Shown here: piece by piece, positions 51,476 to 59,477 of the stretch
Numbering within the stretch: the stretch's first letter is position 1
How the letters are laid out: each line of letters begins with the position of its first letter
Assembly (NCBI RefSeq): GCF_900101765.1
Contig: NZ_LT627735.1
Location: 2,759,501-2,823,500, forward strand
Origin: Nonlabens sp. Hel1_33_55
GTDB lineage: Bacteria > Bacteroidota > Bacteroidia > Flavobacteriales > Flavobacteriaceae
Length of the DNA: 64,000 nucleotides
Reading direction: 5' to 3'
Notes under the pieces: model-generated
What the model was told of the DNA's origin: nothing
Database searches by the model: none
What the model saw: only the letters and a program-made list of their open reading frames with translations
Made by a program: the position numbers and the translations under genes

Positions 51476-51511
51476 CGCTTCTGCGCCTGCCTGCCGGCAG
51501 ACAGGAAAGCG
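51476..51511. repeat. Iterated palindrome copy split by a second palindrome
   Basis: CGCTTCTGCG, then CCTGCCTGCCGGCAGACAGG (51486-51505, palindromic with one mismatch), then AAAGCG. Removing the middle 20 bases leaves a 14/16 match to CGCTTTCGCGAAAGCG, followed by AACT as at other copies. Confidence 0.6.
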
Positions 51512-51537
51512 AACTATTACCAAGTCAATTCACACAA

Positions 51538-52803
51538 TTAATCCTTGTCGTTTTCTTCAAAGTCCTTAGTCAAGTCCAGATTCCTAAACGTAGGTGAAAC
51601 GGCCGCCGTGGTTATAACGGTGATGAGTGTCATTGTACCGCCAAAAACCACCGCCGTAACAGTTCCCATCAGTTTTGCCGTGACACCGCTTTCAAAGGCG
51701 CCCAACTCGTTGGAAGAACCCACAAACATCGAGTTGACGCTGGCTACGCGACCACGCATATGATCTGGAGTTTTGAGTTGTAAAATAGTCTGGCGTATAA
51801 CCATTGAAACCCCATCAGTTACACCACTAAAGAATAGAGCGAGCAGCGAGACCCAGAAGATGGACGAAAGTCCAAACACAATGATACAGATCCCAAAACC
51901 GAAGATCGCCACCAGTAATTTCTTACCGGCATTCTTGCTGATCGGAATATAAGCCGTCGCGATCATCGTCAAAATCGCACCAACTGATGGTGCCGCACGT
52001 AGCACACCAAATCCCTCGCTACCAACCTTAAGAATATCTTGAGCAAAAATAGGCAGCAGGATCACCGCACCTCCAAAAAGTACCGAAACCATATCCAGCG
52101 TGAGTGCTCCCAGAATGGATTTGGTTTTAAAAACAAAGGACAAACCTTCCTTAAGACTTTCTTTGATGGGCTCATTGATTTTGGTATTGAGAATGGGCTT
52201 TTTGCCTACAAACATTACCGCAACCAGCGCCAGCATCACTAGACTGAAAACAATTAGCAATGACCAATGCACTCCAAACCAGCTGATCGCAAATCCAGAA
52301 AACGCCAATCCCACTACAGATGCAATTTGCCAGGAAGAACTGCTCCACGTCGCAGCATTTGGATAGACTTTTTTAGGAACGATAAGAGCAATGAGCGAAA
52401 ACAGGATGGGACCGAAGAATGATCTCAAAAACCCGCCAAAAAACACCAACGCATACACTGAATATAAAACGGTATTAGTTTCCCAGCCATCGATAAATGC
52501 TGGCCAAGTCAGCAAGAACAGGCCTAGACTAATTAGTGAAAACGCACCTATGCAAAGTGCGAGAAGATTTCGCTTTTCCCGCTGATCCACGATATGTCCA
52601 GCAAATAGTGCCATCCCAAATGCTGGGATAAATTCCATCAAACCAATTATGGCGAGTGACAATGGATCTTTAGTCAGGGAATAGACTTCCCACTCAATCA
52701 CAATGAACTGCATCGACCATCCGAATACCAGCAAAAAACGCATCAGTAAAAAGATGTTGAATTCTCTGAATCGCAGTGCTGCGTAGGGATCGTTTTTAGC
52801 CAA
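51538..52803 (-). CDS. MFS transporter
   Basis: 421 residues, about 12 hydrophobic helices, with the MFS loop-2 signature in a variant form (GHIVDQREKRNL, about residues 70-81) and a mid-protein VRQTILQLKTPDHMRGRVASVN near helix 10, typical of the MFS_3/EntS-like exporter group. Substrate unknown. Both flanks carry REP-like and palindromic repeats. Confidence 0.82.
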   Translation of the reverse strand: MAKNDPYAALRFREFNIFLLMRFLLVFGWSMQFIVIEWEVYSLTKDPLSLAIIGLMEFIPAFGMALFAGHIVDQREKRNLLALCIGAFSLISLGLFLLTWPAFIDGWETNTVLYSVYALVFFGGFLRSFFGPILFSLIALIVPKKVYPNAATWSSSSWQIASVVGLAFSGFAISWFGVHWSLLIVFSLVMLALVAVMFVGKKPILNTKINEPIKESLKEGLSFVFKTKSILGALTLDMVSVLFGGAVILLPIFAQDILKVGSEGFGVLRAAPSVGAILTMIATAYIPISKNAGKKLLVAIFGFGICIIVFGLSSIFWVSLLALFFSGVTDGVSMVIRQTILQLKTPDHMRGRVASVNSMFVGSSNELGAFESGVTAKLMGTVTAVVFGGTMTLITVITTAAVSPTFRNLDLTKDFEENDKD

Positions 52804-53103
52804 GGCGGATTTTCTTTTGAGCAGTAAAAGTAAAGTTTAAGAACCTAAAAACCACTCGTTTTAACTACCGCTTGATCCGTCTGTTGACGACGCTTTTCCT
52901 AATATATTTAGAACCAATATTGAGCGACGGTCGAGATATGGTTTTAGCAGGAAGATTATTACATCCTTTATTCTTAAAGTAAAAGGTTTGAAATAGCAGC
53001 AGATGATGAGAAAAGTGGTTTAATTGAACTATAACAGAGGCAACTTTAATTTCTCAACTAGACCCACAATTAGGCAAATTATAATTTTCTCAACCTTGGA
53101 AAA
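52804..53103. other. 300-base gap with an imperfect inverted repeat
   Basis: No ORF or RNA gene is seen. 52845-52880 and 52905-52940 form an imperfect inverted repeat (ACCACTCGTT..CTACCGCTTGA against GAGCGACGGTCGAGATATGG), related to the REP-like sequence at 51410. The rest is AT-rich and unremarkable. Confidence 0.35.
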
Positions 53104-53478
53104 TTAACACATCGTATTTGGATTAGCGGAAGCCTCTGGGATTTGCTGGATAGAATCCCAGTGTTCTACAATTTTTCCTTTATCGTCAAATCTGAAAAAG
53201 TCCATCGTGATATATTGATCATTTCCTGGCCAGATTTGATGTGTATGAAGTGCGACAAGATCACCTTCTGCAATGGTGCGAACAAACTCGATGGATTTAT
53301 CGGGATATTCTCGTTGCATGCGCTCAAAATATTCTACAAAGCCATCAATGCCATTTGCCACATGAGGATTATGCTGGATGTATTCATCGCCTACATAGAG
53401 TTCGGTGGCCTTTTTTGGGTTGCCTTCATAGGCCATTTTGTAAAAGGCAACAGCATTTCTCTTCATTTCTTCAAGCAT
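53104..53478 (-). CDS. SnoaL/NTF2-like protein
   Basis: 124 residues. Short alpha+beta cone-fold protein: AVAFYKMAYEGNPKKATELYV, EYIQHNPHVANGIDGFVEYF, and FFRFDDKGKIVEHWDSIQQIP, the pattern of SnoaL-like polyketide-cyclase/NTF2 proteins. No signal peptide. Reaction unknown. Followed downstream by no partner; an iterated palindrome lies upstream. Confidence 0.75.
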   Translation of the reverse strand: MLEEMKRNAVAFYKMAYEGNPKKATELYVGDEYIQHNPHVANGIDGFVEYFERMQREYPDKSIEFVRTIAEGDLVALHTHQIWPGNDQYITMDFFRFDDKGKIVEHWDSIQQIPEASANPNTMC

Positions 53479-53544
53479 GGTTTCGATTTGAGGACTAAGA
53501 TAGAAAACTAAACATTGCCCATTTATTAGGTTGATGAGACGTGA

Positions 53545-53560
53545 CGCTTTCGCGAAAGCG
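53545..53560. repeat. 16-bp iterated palindrome, copy 18 (perfect)
   Basis: Intergenic, 14 bases beyond the stop of the DUF1501 gene; followed by AACTCA. Confidence 0.9.
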
Positions 53561-53574
53561 AACTCATGAACGAT

Positions 53575-54735
53575 CTAAAATATACCGAAATATGCACTAT
53601 TTTTGATCCCAATCAGCGATGGGTCAAAGGATAATTTGTCTTTCAATAATGATGCGTAAACGCTTCTAAAATCGATGTTATAGATTAGATCGCCATCTTC
53701 TAAGTTAGCAAGATCTGGATTCTTGCCCAGTACACGACCGCGATTGCCACCGCCAATTATGAAAACAGGTGCTGCAGTACCGTGATCTGTTCCACTGCCG
53801 TTATCTGCCACACGTCTACCAAACTCTGAGAAAATGATCAATGTAATCTGATCCATAAGACCGGCTGCCTTCAAATCGTTGTAAAAGGCATACAAAGCAT
53901 CGTTTACTTCAGTCAGCTTTCTGTTGTGGCTTCCCAGCTGGTTGTTATGTGTGTCAAAACCAGCTAACGAAGTATAATAGACTTTGGAATCCAACTGACC
54001 TTTTATGAGTTGCGCAATCCATTTAAGCTGCACGGCGAGACCACTTTTGGGATAATGGGACTCGGCTCCAGCTTTCTTGAGTGCTTTCTGGATTTCCTTG
54101 CTGCCGTCCTGAGTTCCTGCGGCAATGGTCCGTGCAAAATCCAGCGATGGATGACCGGACAGTTCAAAGTCTGTGTCTAGTTTTGTTTTGAATCGGTTGA
54201 CGTTTCTTACTGTGATGCTGTTGGGTTCAGATCCTTTTAAAGCAAGATTATCGATGCGGTCCACGTTCATTCCTGCAGTAGGTATGACATCATTGCACTC
54301 AATGTCCAGATAACGACCCAACCAGCCGTTGCGCAAATACTCGCTGGATGTACTGCCGGTCTGCCAGATCTCCTGACTGCGAAAGTGTGACTTCACAGGT
54401 TCTGGATAACCTACATTTTGAAGGATCGTCATATCACCAGCCTGTTGAATGGCAGCCAGTCCGGTCAGTGCAGGATGAAAACCCATTCCCTTATTTTTAT
54501 TGATCACATCATCTGCACTCAAACCTATGCTAGGCCGCAAAGCTTGATACAAAGGATCTGCAAATGGCACGTAGGTATTCAAGCCATCATTGCCACCATC
54601 CAATTGTAGAAACACCAATGCATTTCCTGAATTGCTGTTTACGGTCCTATTTGCGGCAGCCTTCAAAAAATTAGGCAATAACATCGCACCGCTGCTAGCG
54701 GTTCCTGTCAAGGTCAAAAAATTCCTCCTATTCAT
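53575..54735 (-). CDS. DUF1501 family exported protein
   Basis: 386 residues. Twin-arginine signal MNRRNFLTLTG with a hydrophobic stretch to about residue 27. Then LQLDGGNDGLNTYVPFADPLY, GFHPALTGLA, SHFRSQEIWQTG, GFDTHNNQLGSH and FSEFGRRVADNGSGTDHGTA, all DUF1501 signatures. The family is related to sulfatases/alkaline phosphatases by fold, but no activity is established. Nine bases after the DUF1800 gene, its usual partner. Confidence 0.88.
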   Translation of the reverse strand: MNRRNFLTLTGTASSGAMLLPNFLKAAANRTVNSNSGNALVFLQLDGGNDGLNTYVPFADPLYQALRPSIGLSADDVINKNKGMGFHPALTGLAAIQQAGDMTILQNVGYPEPVKSHFRSQEIWQTGSTSSEYLRNGWLGRYLDIECNDVIPTAGMNVDRIDNLALKGSEPNSITVRNVNRFKTKLDTDFELSGHPSLDFARTIAAGTQDGSKEIQKALKKAGAESHYPKSGLAVQLKWIAQLIKGQLDSKVYYTSLAGFDTHNNQLGSHNRKLTEVNDALYAFYNDLKAAGLMDQITLIIFSEFGRRVADNGSGTDHGTAAPVFIIGGGNRGRVLGKNPDLANLEDGDLIYNIDFRSVYASLLKDKLSFDPSLIGIKNSAYFGIF

Positions 54736-54744
54736 AGTGTGAGT

Positions 54745-56121
54745 TTATATGACCTGATATTCAGGTGTGGTAATAATATATTGATAAGCTCTCAAAATCC
54801 CGAGTTCTGCACCAGGAACGTGTGGTTTAAAATCATACGTAAGGATTTGCTCTAGATCTTCCTGAATGGTTGGCGTAGCAATCGATAGATTCTGATCCAG
54901 CAAATAGCTAATGATCTCTTTGTTAGTTCTGAGTTCTTCCGGAATATATAGTGTTGGTAATTTCGGATCATTTTGCATTTTCATCTTGTTACGTTTGAAA
55001 ATGCGCTCGCCAGCGGTTAGCCACTGGGAAACTTGATTGCGTTGTAAATAAATGGCTGAGGTTAACCAGTTATTGCCGCCTTCCCATCCTTTAACGTTAG
55101 GCTGGTTGTACAACTCCATTGATTGGTCTCGCAGGAATCTGGCAATGGCAACCGGCTCTACCCGATCTTCCATGTTCAACTCGTTGATGGTTTGTAACGC
55201 AAAACGCAAGGGATCCTTGACTTTGGTAGCTATTGGGTTTTTGTCAAATTCGGTTAGGAAGATTTTTTCAAGTAACGGTTGGATTTCAAAATCTTTTGAT
55301 TGTAAATAATCTCCATAAAATTTGACAAGCTCTGAAGATGGATCGTCATAAATGAACCATTTCAGGATCTTTTCTGTGATCAAGTATGGCGCTGCTTCCT
55401 GTTCAAAGATGATGTCCACAATAGTATCGCTATCAAAAACTCCAGTTTGACCCAAAAATGTCATGGAATCTGTCTCACGCTGTTTGTTGCGGTATCTTCC
55501 AGAAGTATCACCATAACTAAGACCAGCCAAAGCTCTGGCAGCATTCTTCACATCGTCTTCTGTGTAATGACCTATTCCCAGCGTGAAGAGTTCAAGCAGT
55601 TCGCGGCCTAAGTTTTCGTTATTTGCGTTCTTTCGGTTTTTGTCGTTGTCGAGATATGAAATCATCGCATTTGATTTGACCATCGCTTTGGTCAGATCTC
55701 TAAAATTGCCGAATGCATTTTTAGATAAAGCCGTGTAATGCTGATGAATCCATGGTGCTATTTTTACTTTTTGACTGGTCGATACAAAATGATTGTGCCA
55801 GAAACAGGTCATATTTTCACGCAGTGGATACTCTGCCGTTTGCATACGCTCAATCCAGTTGTAGCCTAAGGATCGCAGATTATTTCGCTGCTGTTTGCGT
55901 CTCTCTGCTTTGCCCTCTGGAGACATTTGATTGATCTCACGCCGTAATGACCGTATTTCTTTATACTTCTTGGGATATGCTCTTAAAAAATCTGGAGTTG
56001 TAATCTCTGGCTGGTAGGCAAAGGAATTATGGATAAACTGGTCAATGCCGTTTACCTCAATCAAATGTTGCTGTGCTGTACTGAAACCCAGACGCAACGA
56101 CCACAACGCTTCCTTTTTCAT
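54745..56121 (-). CDS. DUF1800 family protein
   Basis: 458 residues, helical. LWSLRLGFSTAQQHL, ENMTCFWHNHFVSTSQKV, GRELLELFTLGIGHYTEDDVKNAARALAG and WEGGNNWLTSAI are DUF1800 signatures. Function unknown; almost always adjacent to a DUF1501 gene, as here, which suggests a complex or shared substrate. No obvious signal peptide at this start. Confidence 0.88.
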   Translation of the reverse strand: MKKEALWSLRLGFSTAQQHLIEVNGIDQFIHNSFAYQPEITTPDFLRAYPKKYKEIRSLRREINQMSPEGKAERRKQQRNNLRSLGYNWIERMQTAEYPLRENMTCFWHNHFVSTSQKVKIAPWIHQHYTALSKNAFGNFRDLTKAMVKSNAMISYLDNDKNRKNANNENLGRELLELFTLGIGHYTEDDVKNAARALAGLSYGDTSGRYRNKQRETDSMTFLGQTGVFDSDTIVDIIFEQEAAPYLITEKILKWFIYDDPSSELVKFYGDYLQSKDFEIQPLLEKIFLTEFDKNPIATKVKDPLRFALQTINELNMEDRVEPVAIARFLRDQSMELYNQPNVKGWEGGNNWLTSAIYLQRNQVSQWLTAGERIFKRNKMKMQNDPKLPTLYIPEELRTNKEIISYLLDQNLSIATPTIQEDLEQILTYDFKPHVPGAELGILRAYQYIITTPEYQVI

Positions 56122-56212
56122 AACTCCCTGAATTTTAGCTTGGACGCAGAAAGTTACTCAAAGTATAACTGACTATGAGTTAATTTTTAGGGTTGAGGAT
56201 GGATGTTTGTTA

Positions 56213-56228
56213 CGCTTTCGCGAAAGCG
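56213..56228. repeat. 16-bp iterated palindrome, copy 19 (perfect)
   Basis: Intergenic, eight bases beyond the stop of the lipoprotein hydrolase; followed by AACTCA. Confidence 0.9.
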
Positions 56229-56236
56229 AACTCAAC

Positions 56237-57112
56237 CTATAGATATTGCTCTATAAATGCTTTCACCTTTATCTGGAGATCTGCATATTGTTCCTGGGAC
56301 CAGTTGCCGTGACCACCATCATAAATAGTGGATTCAAACGGAATGTTATTTTCCGTGAGCGCGTTTTCCAGGCTCGTGAGCTGGCTTAGTGCCACCAGCG
56401 TATCGCGATTGCCATAAAAATTGATGGTAGGCGATGAATTCTCATTGACCTGTAACGCAGGACTTACAGCAACAGCAGGATCAATACCGGCTGGGAACTC
56501 ACTTGCATCAATAAGATTACTTAGCAGAAATTGAAAACCGCTGTTAGAAGTGTAAAAGGGATCTGTGAAATCCACGGGTCCAACAATATTAACCACAGCT
56601 TTTACTTGATCGTCATCGTCATATTTATAGTCATAAAGCGTGGCCAAATGAGCACCAGCGCTCAAACCCATCAATGCAAATTCTCCGTTTATCTGTAATT
56701 CTTGTTTGCGATCTTTTAGTTGCTGAAGCACGGCATCCACATCGTTGATCTGATTAGGAAAAGCAGGTATGAAGCTACCGTTTGCTAATCTATAATTCAT
56801 ATTGATAATCGCGTGCTCTGGAAATGCAGACTGCATCAGGGAAACATAGCCTTTTAGATCTGCCTTGTCACCGCTAATCCAACTGCCGCCGTGGATGATG
56901 ACGATGGTTTTAGTGTCGCGATCGTTGCGACCGCTAGGTAAATACATATCATAAGCCTGCTGGTTGCTCTCGCCGTAGGAGACATTACGTTCAATGGTTT
57001 CAGGTAGTGTTTGTTGAGGTTCCTCTTGAGTCACTTCATCTGTGGTGGAGCAGGAACCTAGATTTAATGCCAGAAATACAAGTATATAATTGAATAGATT
57101 CATCAGGATCAT
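56237..57112 (-). CDS. Lipoprotein alpha/beta hydrolase (carboxylesterase-like)
   Basis: 291 residues from ATG 57112; a longer reading to TTG 57145 is less likely, and ATG 57103 is also possible. Signal peptide and lipobox LGSC. HGGSWISGDK (oxyanion HGG), LMGLSAGAHL (nucleophile Ser in GxSxG), and GGHGNWSQEQY (catalytic His) define a BD-FAE/hormone-sensitive-lipase-type esterase. Substrate unknown, periplasmic or surface. Confidence 0.8.
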   Translation of the reverse strand: MILMNLFNYILVFLALNLGSCSTTDEVTQEEPQQTLPETIERNVSYGESNQQAYDMYLPSGRNDRDTKTIVIIHGGSWISGDKADLKGYVSLMQSAFPEHAIINMNYRLANGSFIPAFPNQINDVDAVLQQLKDRKQELQINGEFALMGLSAGAHLATLYDYKYDDDDQVKAVVNIVGPVDFTDPFYTSNSGFQFLLSNLIDASEFPAGIDPAVAVSPALQVNENSSPTINFYGNRDTLVALSQLTSLENALTENNIPFESTIYDGGHGNWSQEQYADLQIKVKAFIEQYL

Positions 57113-57239
57113 TTTGAGGTTAGAATACTTCAAGCGGCGTGCCAAAGCACGTGAAGGTAGCCAATGGACGGAATGCTTTTGTGATAAACTTAATCGTCAG
57201 GATACACTTTAAATTGCACGTCTATAGTAGTTTCGCAGA

Positions 57240-58463
57240 ATGAGATGGATTATCGCAATTGTTCTGGTTATTATTTTTGAGATTTATTCTTTCCAATTAA
57301 TCAGAACCTTATCAAAAGACCACTGGTGGAAGTGGATTTATCTAGCCGTATCAGTAGCGGTTTTTGCTAATTTGATTTTACAGTTTTATCTCAATCCAGA
57401 TCGATCTGTGATCTGTGGAGCGCGTGATTTTGCGATTACGTTATTCCTTGCTTTCTTTTTAGCAAAAGTGGTCTTTACACTCTTTATGCTAGGCGAGGAT
57501 ATCTACAGGCTGCTCGCTGGAACTTATCAAAAAATAGCAGGCGCTGGAACTGATAGCGGATTCCTGCCCAGCAGGCGCAAGTTTGTCTCCATGATTGGAT
57601 TGGGTATTGCTGCATTGCCATTCGGTGCTATTCTTTATGGTGCTTTTAAGGGAAAATATGATTATCAAGTACGGGAATATGAGTTGTCCTTCAAAGATCT
57701 TCCTGATGCTTTTGACGGTTACAAGATCACGCAAATTAGCGATGTTCATGTAGGTTCTTTTGATGATCGAGAAGAAGTAGAATATGCTGTGGACCTTGTT
57801 AACAAACAAAATAGTGACATCATACTTTTCACCGGTGATTTGGTCAATAATGTTACTGCAGAAATGTATGGTTGGGAATCGCTCTTTGGTTCATTGACGG
57901 CGAAGGATGGTGTTTTCTCCACACTGGGAAATCACGATTATGGTGATTATGCAGAATGGGAGACACCAGCAGCAAAAGAAGCCAACCTTCGGGAATTACA
58001 AGATATTCAAGCCAAAATGGGTTGGAGGCTATTGATGGATGAGAATGTTTCCATTGATCGCGGTGCAGATTCCTTGAAAGTTGTGGGCGTTCAAAATTGG
58101 GGTGGCGGCCGTTTCCCTAAATACGGCGATCTAGAAAAAGCTTCTCGCGGCTTGCAACCAACGGATTTCAAAGTGCTGTTATCACACGACCCAACACATT
58201 GGGATGCACAAGTGAAAGAGAGCGACACAAATTTTCATCTAACGCTTAGCGGCCACACACACGGTATGCAAATGGGAATCGAGATTCCAGGATTCATAAA
58301 GCTGAGTCCTGCTTGGTTTGTATATAAAAAATGGGCTGGCTTTTATAAACAATACGGCAGGTTCCTTTATGTGAATCGAGGGTTTGGATTTTTGGGATAT
58401 TCAGGTAGGGCAGGAATATGGCCAGAGATTACGGTAATAACTTTAAAGAAGGAAACCGTTTAG
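57240..58463 (+). CDS. Membrane-anchored metallophosphoesterase (YkuE-like)
   Basis: 407 residues. Four hydrophobic helices in residues 1-140, then a calcineurin-like domain with all five motifs: ISDVHVGSFDD, FTGDLVNN, GNHDYG, LLSHDP and LSGHTHGMQ. Two metal ions and phosphoester or UDP-lipid hydrolysis are known for relatives. A five-base plus-strand neighbour is absent; it is probably monocistronic. Confidence 0.87.
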   Translation: MRWIIAIVLVIIFEIYSFQLIRTLSKDHWWKWIYLAVSVAVFANLILQFYLNPDRSVICGARDFAITLFLAFFLAKVVFTLFMLGEDIYRLLAGTYQKIAGAGTDSGFLPSRRKFVSMIGLGIAALPFGAILYGAFKGKYDYQVREYELSFKDLPDAFDGYKITQISDVHVGSFDDREEVEYAVDLVNKQNSDIILFTGDLVNNVTAEMYGWESLFGSLTAKDGVFSTLGNHDYGDYAEWETPAAKEANLRELQDIQAKMGWRLLMDENVSIDRGADSLKVVGVQNWGGGRFPKYGDLEKASRGLQPTDFKVLLSHDPTHWDAQVKESDTNFHLTLSGHTHGMQMGIEIPGFIKLSPAWFVYKKWAGFYKQYGRFLYVNRGFGFLGYSGRAGIWPEITVITLKKETV

Positions 58464-58560
58464 TTTTCGCGCTTTTCTGGCGATATTAAGTTGCATTAAG
58501 AAGACGTTTAGACCTTAATTGACCAATTTTATTACATTTACTTTACTAACAAGACTTGAT

Positions 58561-58860
58561 ATGTCAAAATTTGGTGAGTTAATAAGTGCAAATGTTCCTG
58601 TTCTGTTCAATTTTTTTACGGACTGGAACGAGGAAAGTACAAGTATGCATCCAGTATTGCGCGATGTGGCAGCTGCTTTAGGTGATGACGCAAGAATCAT
58701 CAAAATCAATGTCGATAAAAACCCAGAACTTTCTGATGCTTTGCGTATCAAAGGGTTGCCTACACTTATTATCTATAAAAGAGGTGAGATGAAATGGAGG
58801 CAAAGTGGTTTACAGGATAGCAATGCACTCATTACTTTGCTCAAACAATACGCTTCTTAG
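58561..58860 (+). CDS. Thioredoxin-fold protein without CxxC
   Basis: 99 residues from ATG 58561. Thioredoxin layout: FNFFTDW at the first strand, RIIKINVDKNPELSDALRIKGLPTLIIYKRGE with the cis-Pro (Pro67). At the position of the WCGPC active site it has DWNEEST, so both cysteines are missing and disulfide exchange is not possible. Its last codons overlap the convergent deacetylase gene by four bases. Confidence 0.78.
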   Translation: MSKFGELISANVPVLFNFFTDWNEESTSMHPVLRDVAAALGDDARIIKINVDKNPELSDALRIKGLPTLIIYKRGEMKWRQSGLQDSNALITLLKQYAS

Positions 58861-59477
58861 GATATAGACAAACATTGATAGTCTTCGTCTTTAAGCCATT
58901 TTAAATATTCAGGCAAAACTTCTTTAAGAATAGGAAATGCTTTCTCGCTGTCGTGAAAAACGATAATACTTCCGTTTTTAGTTGATTTCTTTAAATTTTT
59001 CAAAACGCTAGAAGGCGATCTTTTTCTGTCAAAATCACCGGATAATACATCCCAAAGCACGATTTTAAAACCGTCAGCTACTAATTGTTTGGTCACTTTT
59101 CTGGTAATTCGACCATATGGCGGACGGAACAGGTTTGTGCTGGTTTGCGCTTTCGCGAAAGCGATATCATCTAAATACTCATCACAAGGAACTTTCCACG
59201 CATCTATATGATGGAACGTGTGGTTACCAATAGTATGACCCTGATTTAGCACCTCTTCTTTGATTTCAGGAAATCGCTGTGCACAATCACCTATCATAAA
59301 GAATGTTGCTTTAAAGGCAAAACGTTTCAACTGTTCCAAAACAAAGGGTGTGACTACTGGAGTAGGTCCATCATCAAATGTGAGATATACTGACCGAGTA
59401 TGGCGATCGCCATGCCAGTGGTAATTTGGAAACAAACCACTTAACCAATCTGGTATGCGATCTGGATACCATCTCAC
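58857..59477 (-). CDS. Polysaccharide deacetylase (NodB/CE4)
   Basis: 206 residues. TFDDGPTP (Asp35, Asp36), GNHTFHH (metal His86 and His90), RPPYGR (119-124) and a C-terminal IIVFHDSEKA with the catalytic His. Removes N-acetyl groups from an extracellular or peptidoglycan glycan. No signal peptide at this start. It overlaps the DUF2723 gene's end by four bases, so the two are coupled. A palindrome encodes IAFAKAQ. Confidence 0.88.
   Translation of the reverse strand: MRWYPDRIPDWLSGLFPNYHWHGDRHTRSVYLTFDDGPTPVVTPFVLEQLKRFAFKATFFMIGDCAQRFPEIKEEVLNQGHTIGNHTFHHIDAWKVPCDEYLDDIAFAKAQTSTNLFRPPYGRITRKVTKQLVADGFKIVLWDVLSGDFDRKRSPSSVLKNLKKSTKNGSIIVFHDSEKAFPILKEVLPEYLKWLKDEDYQCLSIS
59148..59163. repeat. 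16-bp iterated palindrome, copy 20 (perfect)
   Basis: Inside the deacetylase gene; AFAKA frame. Confidence 0.9.
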
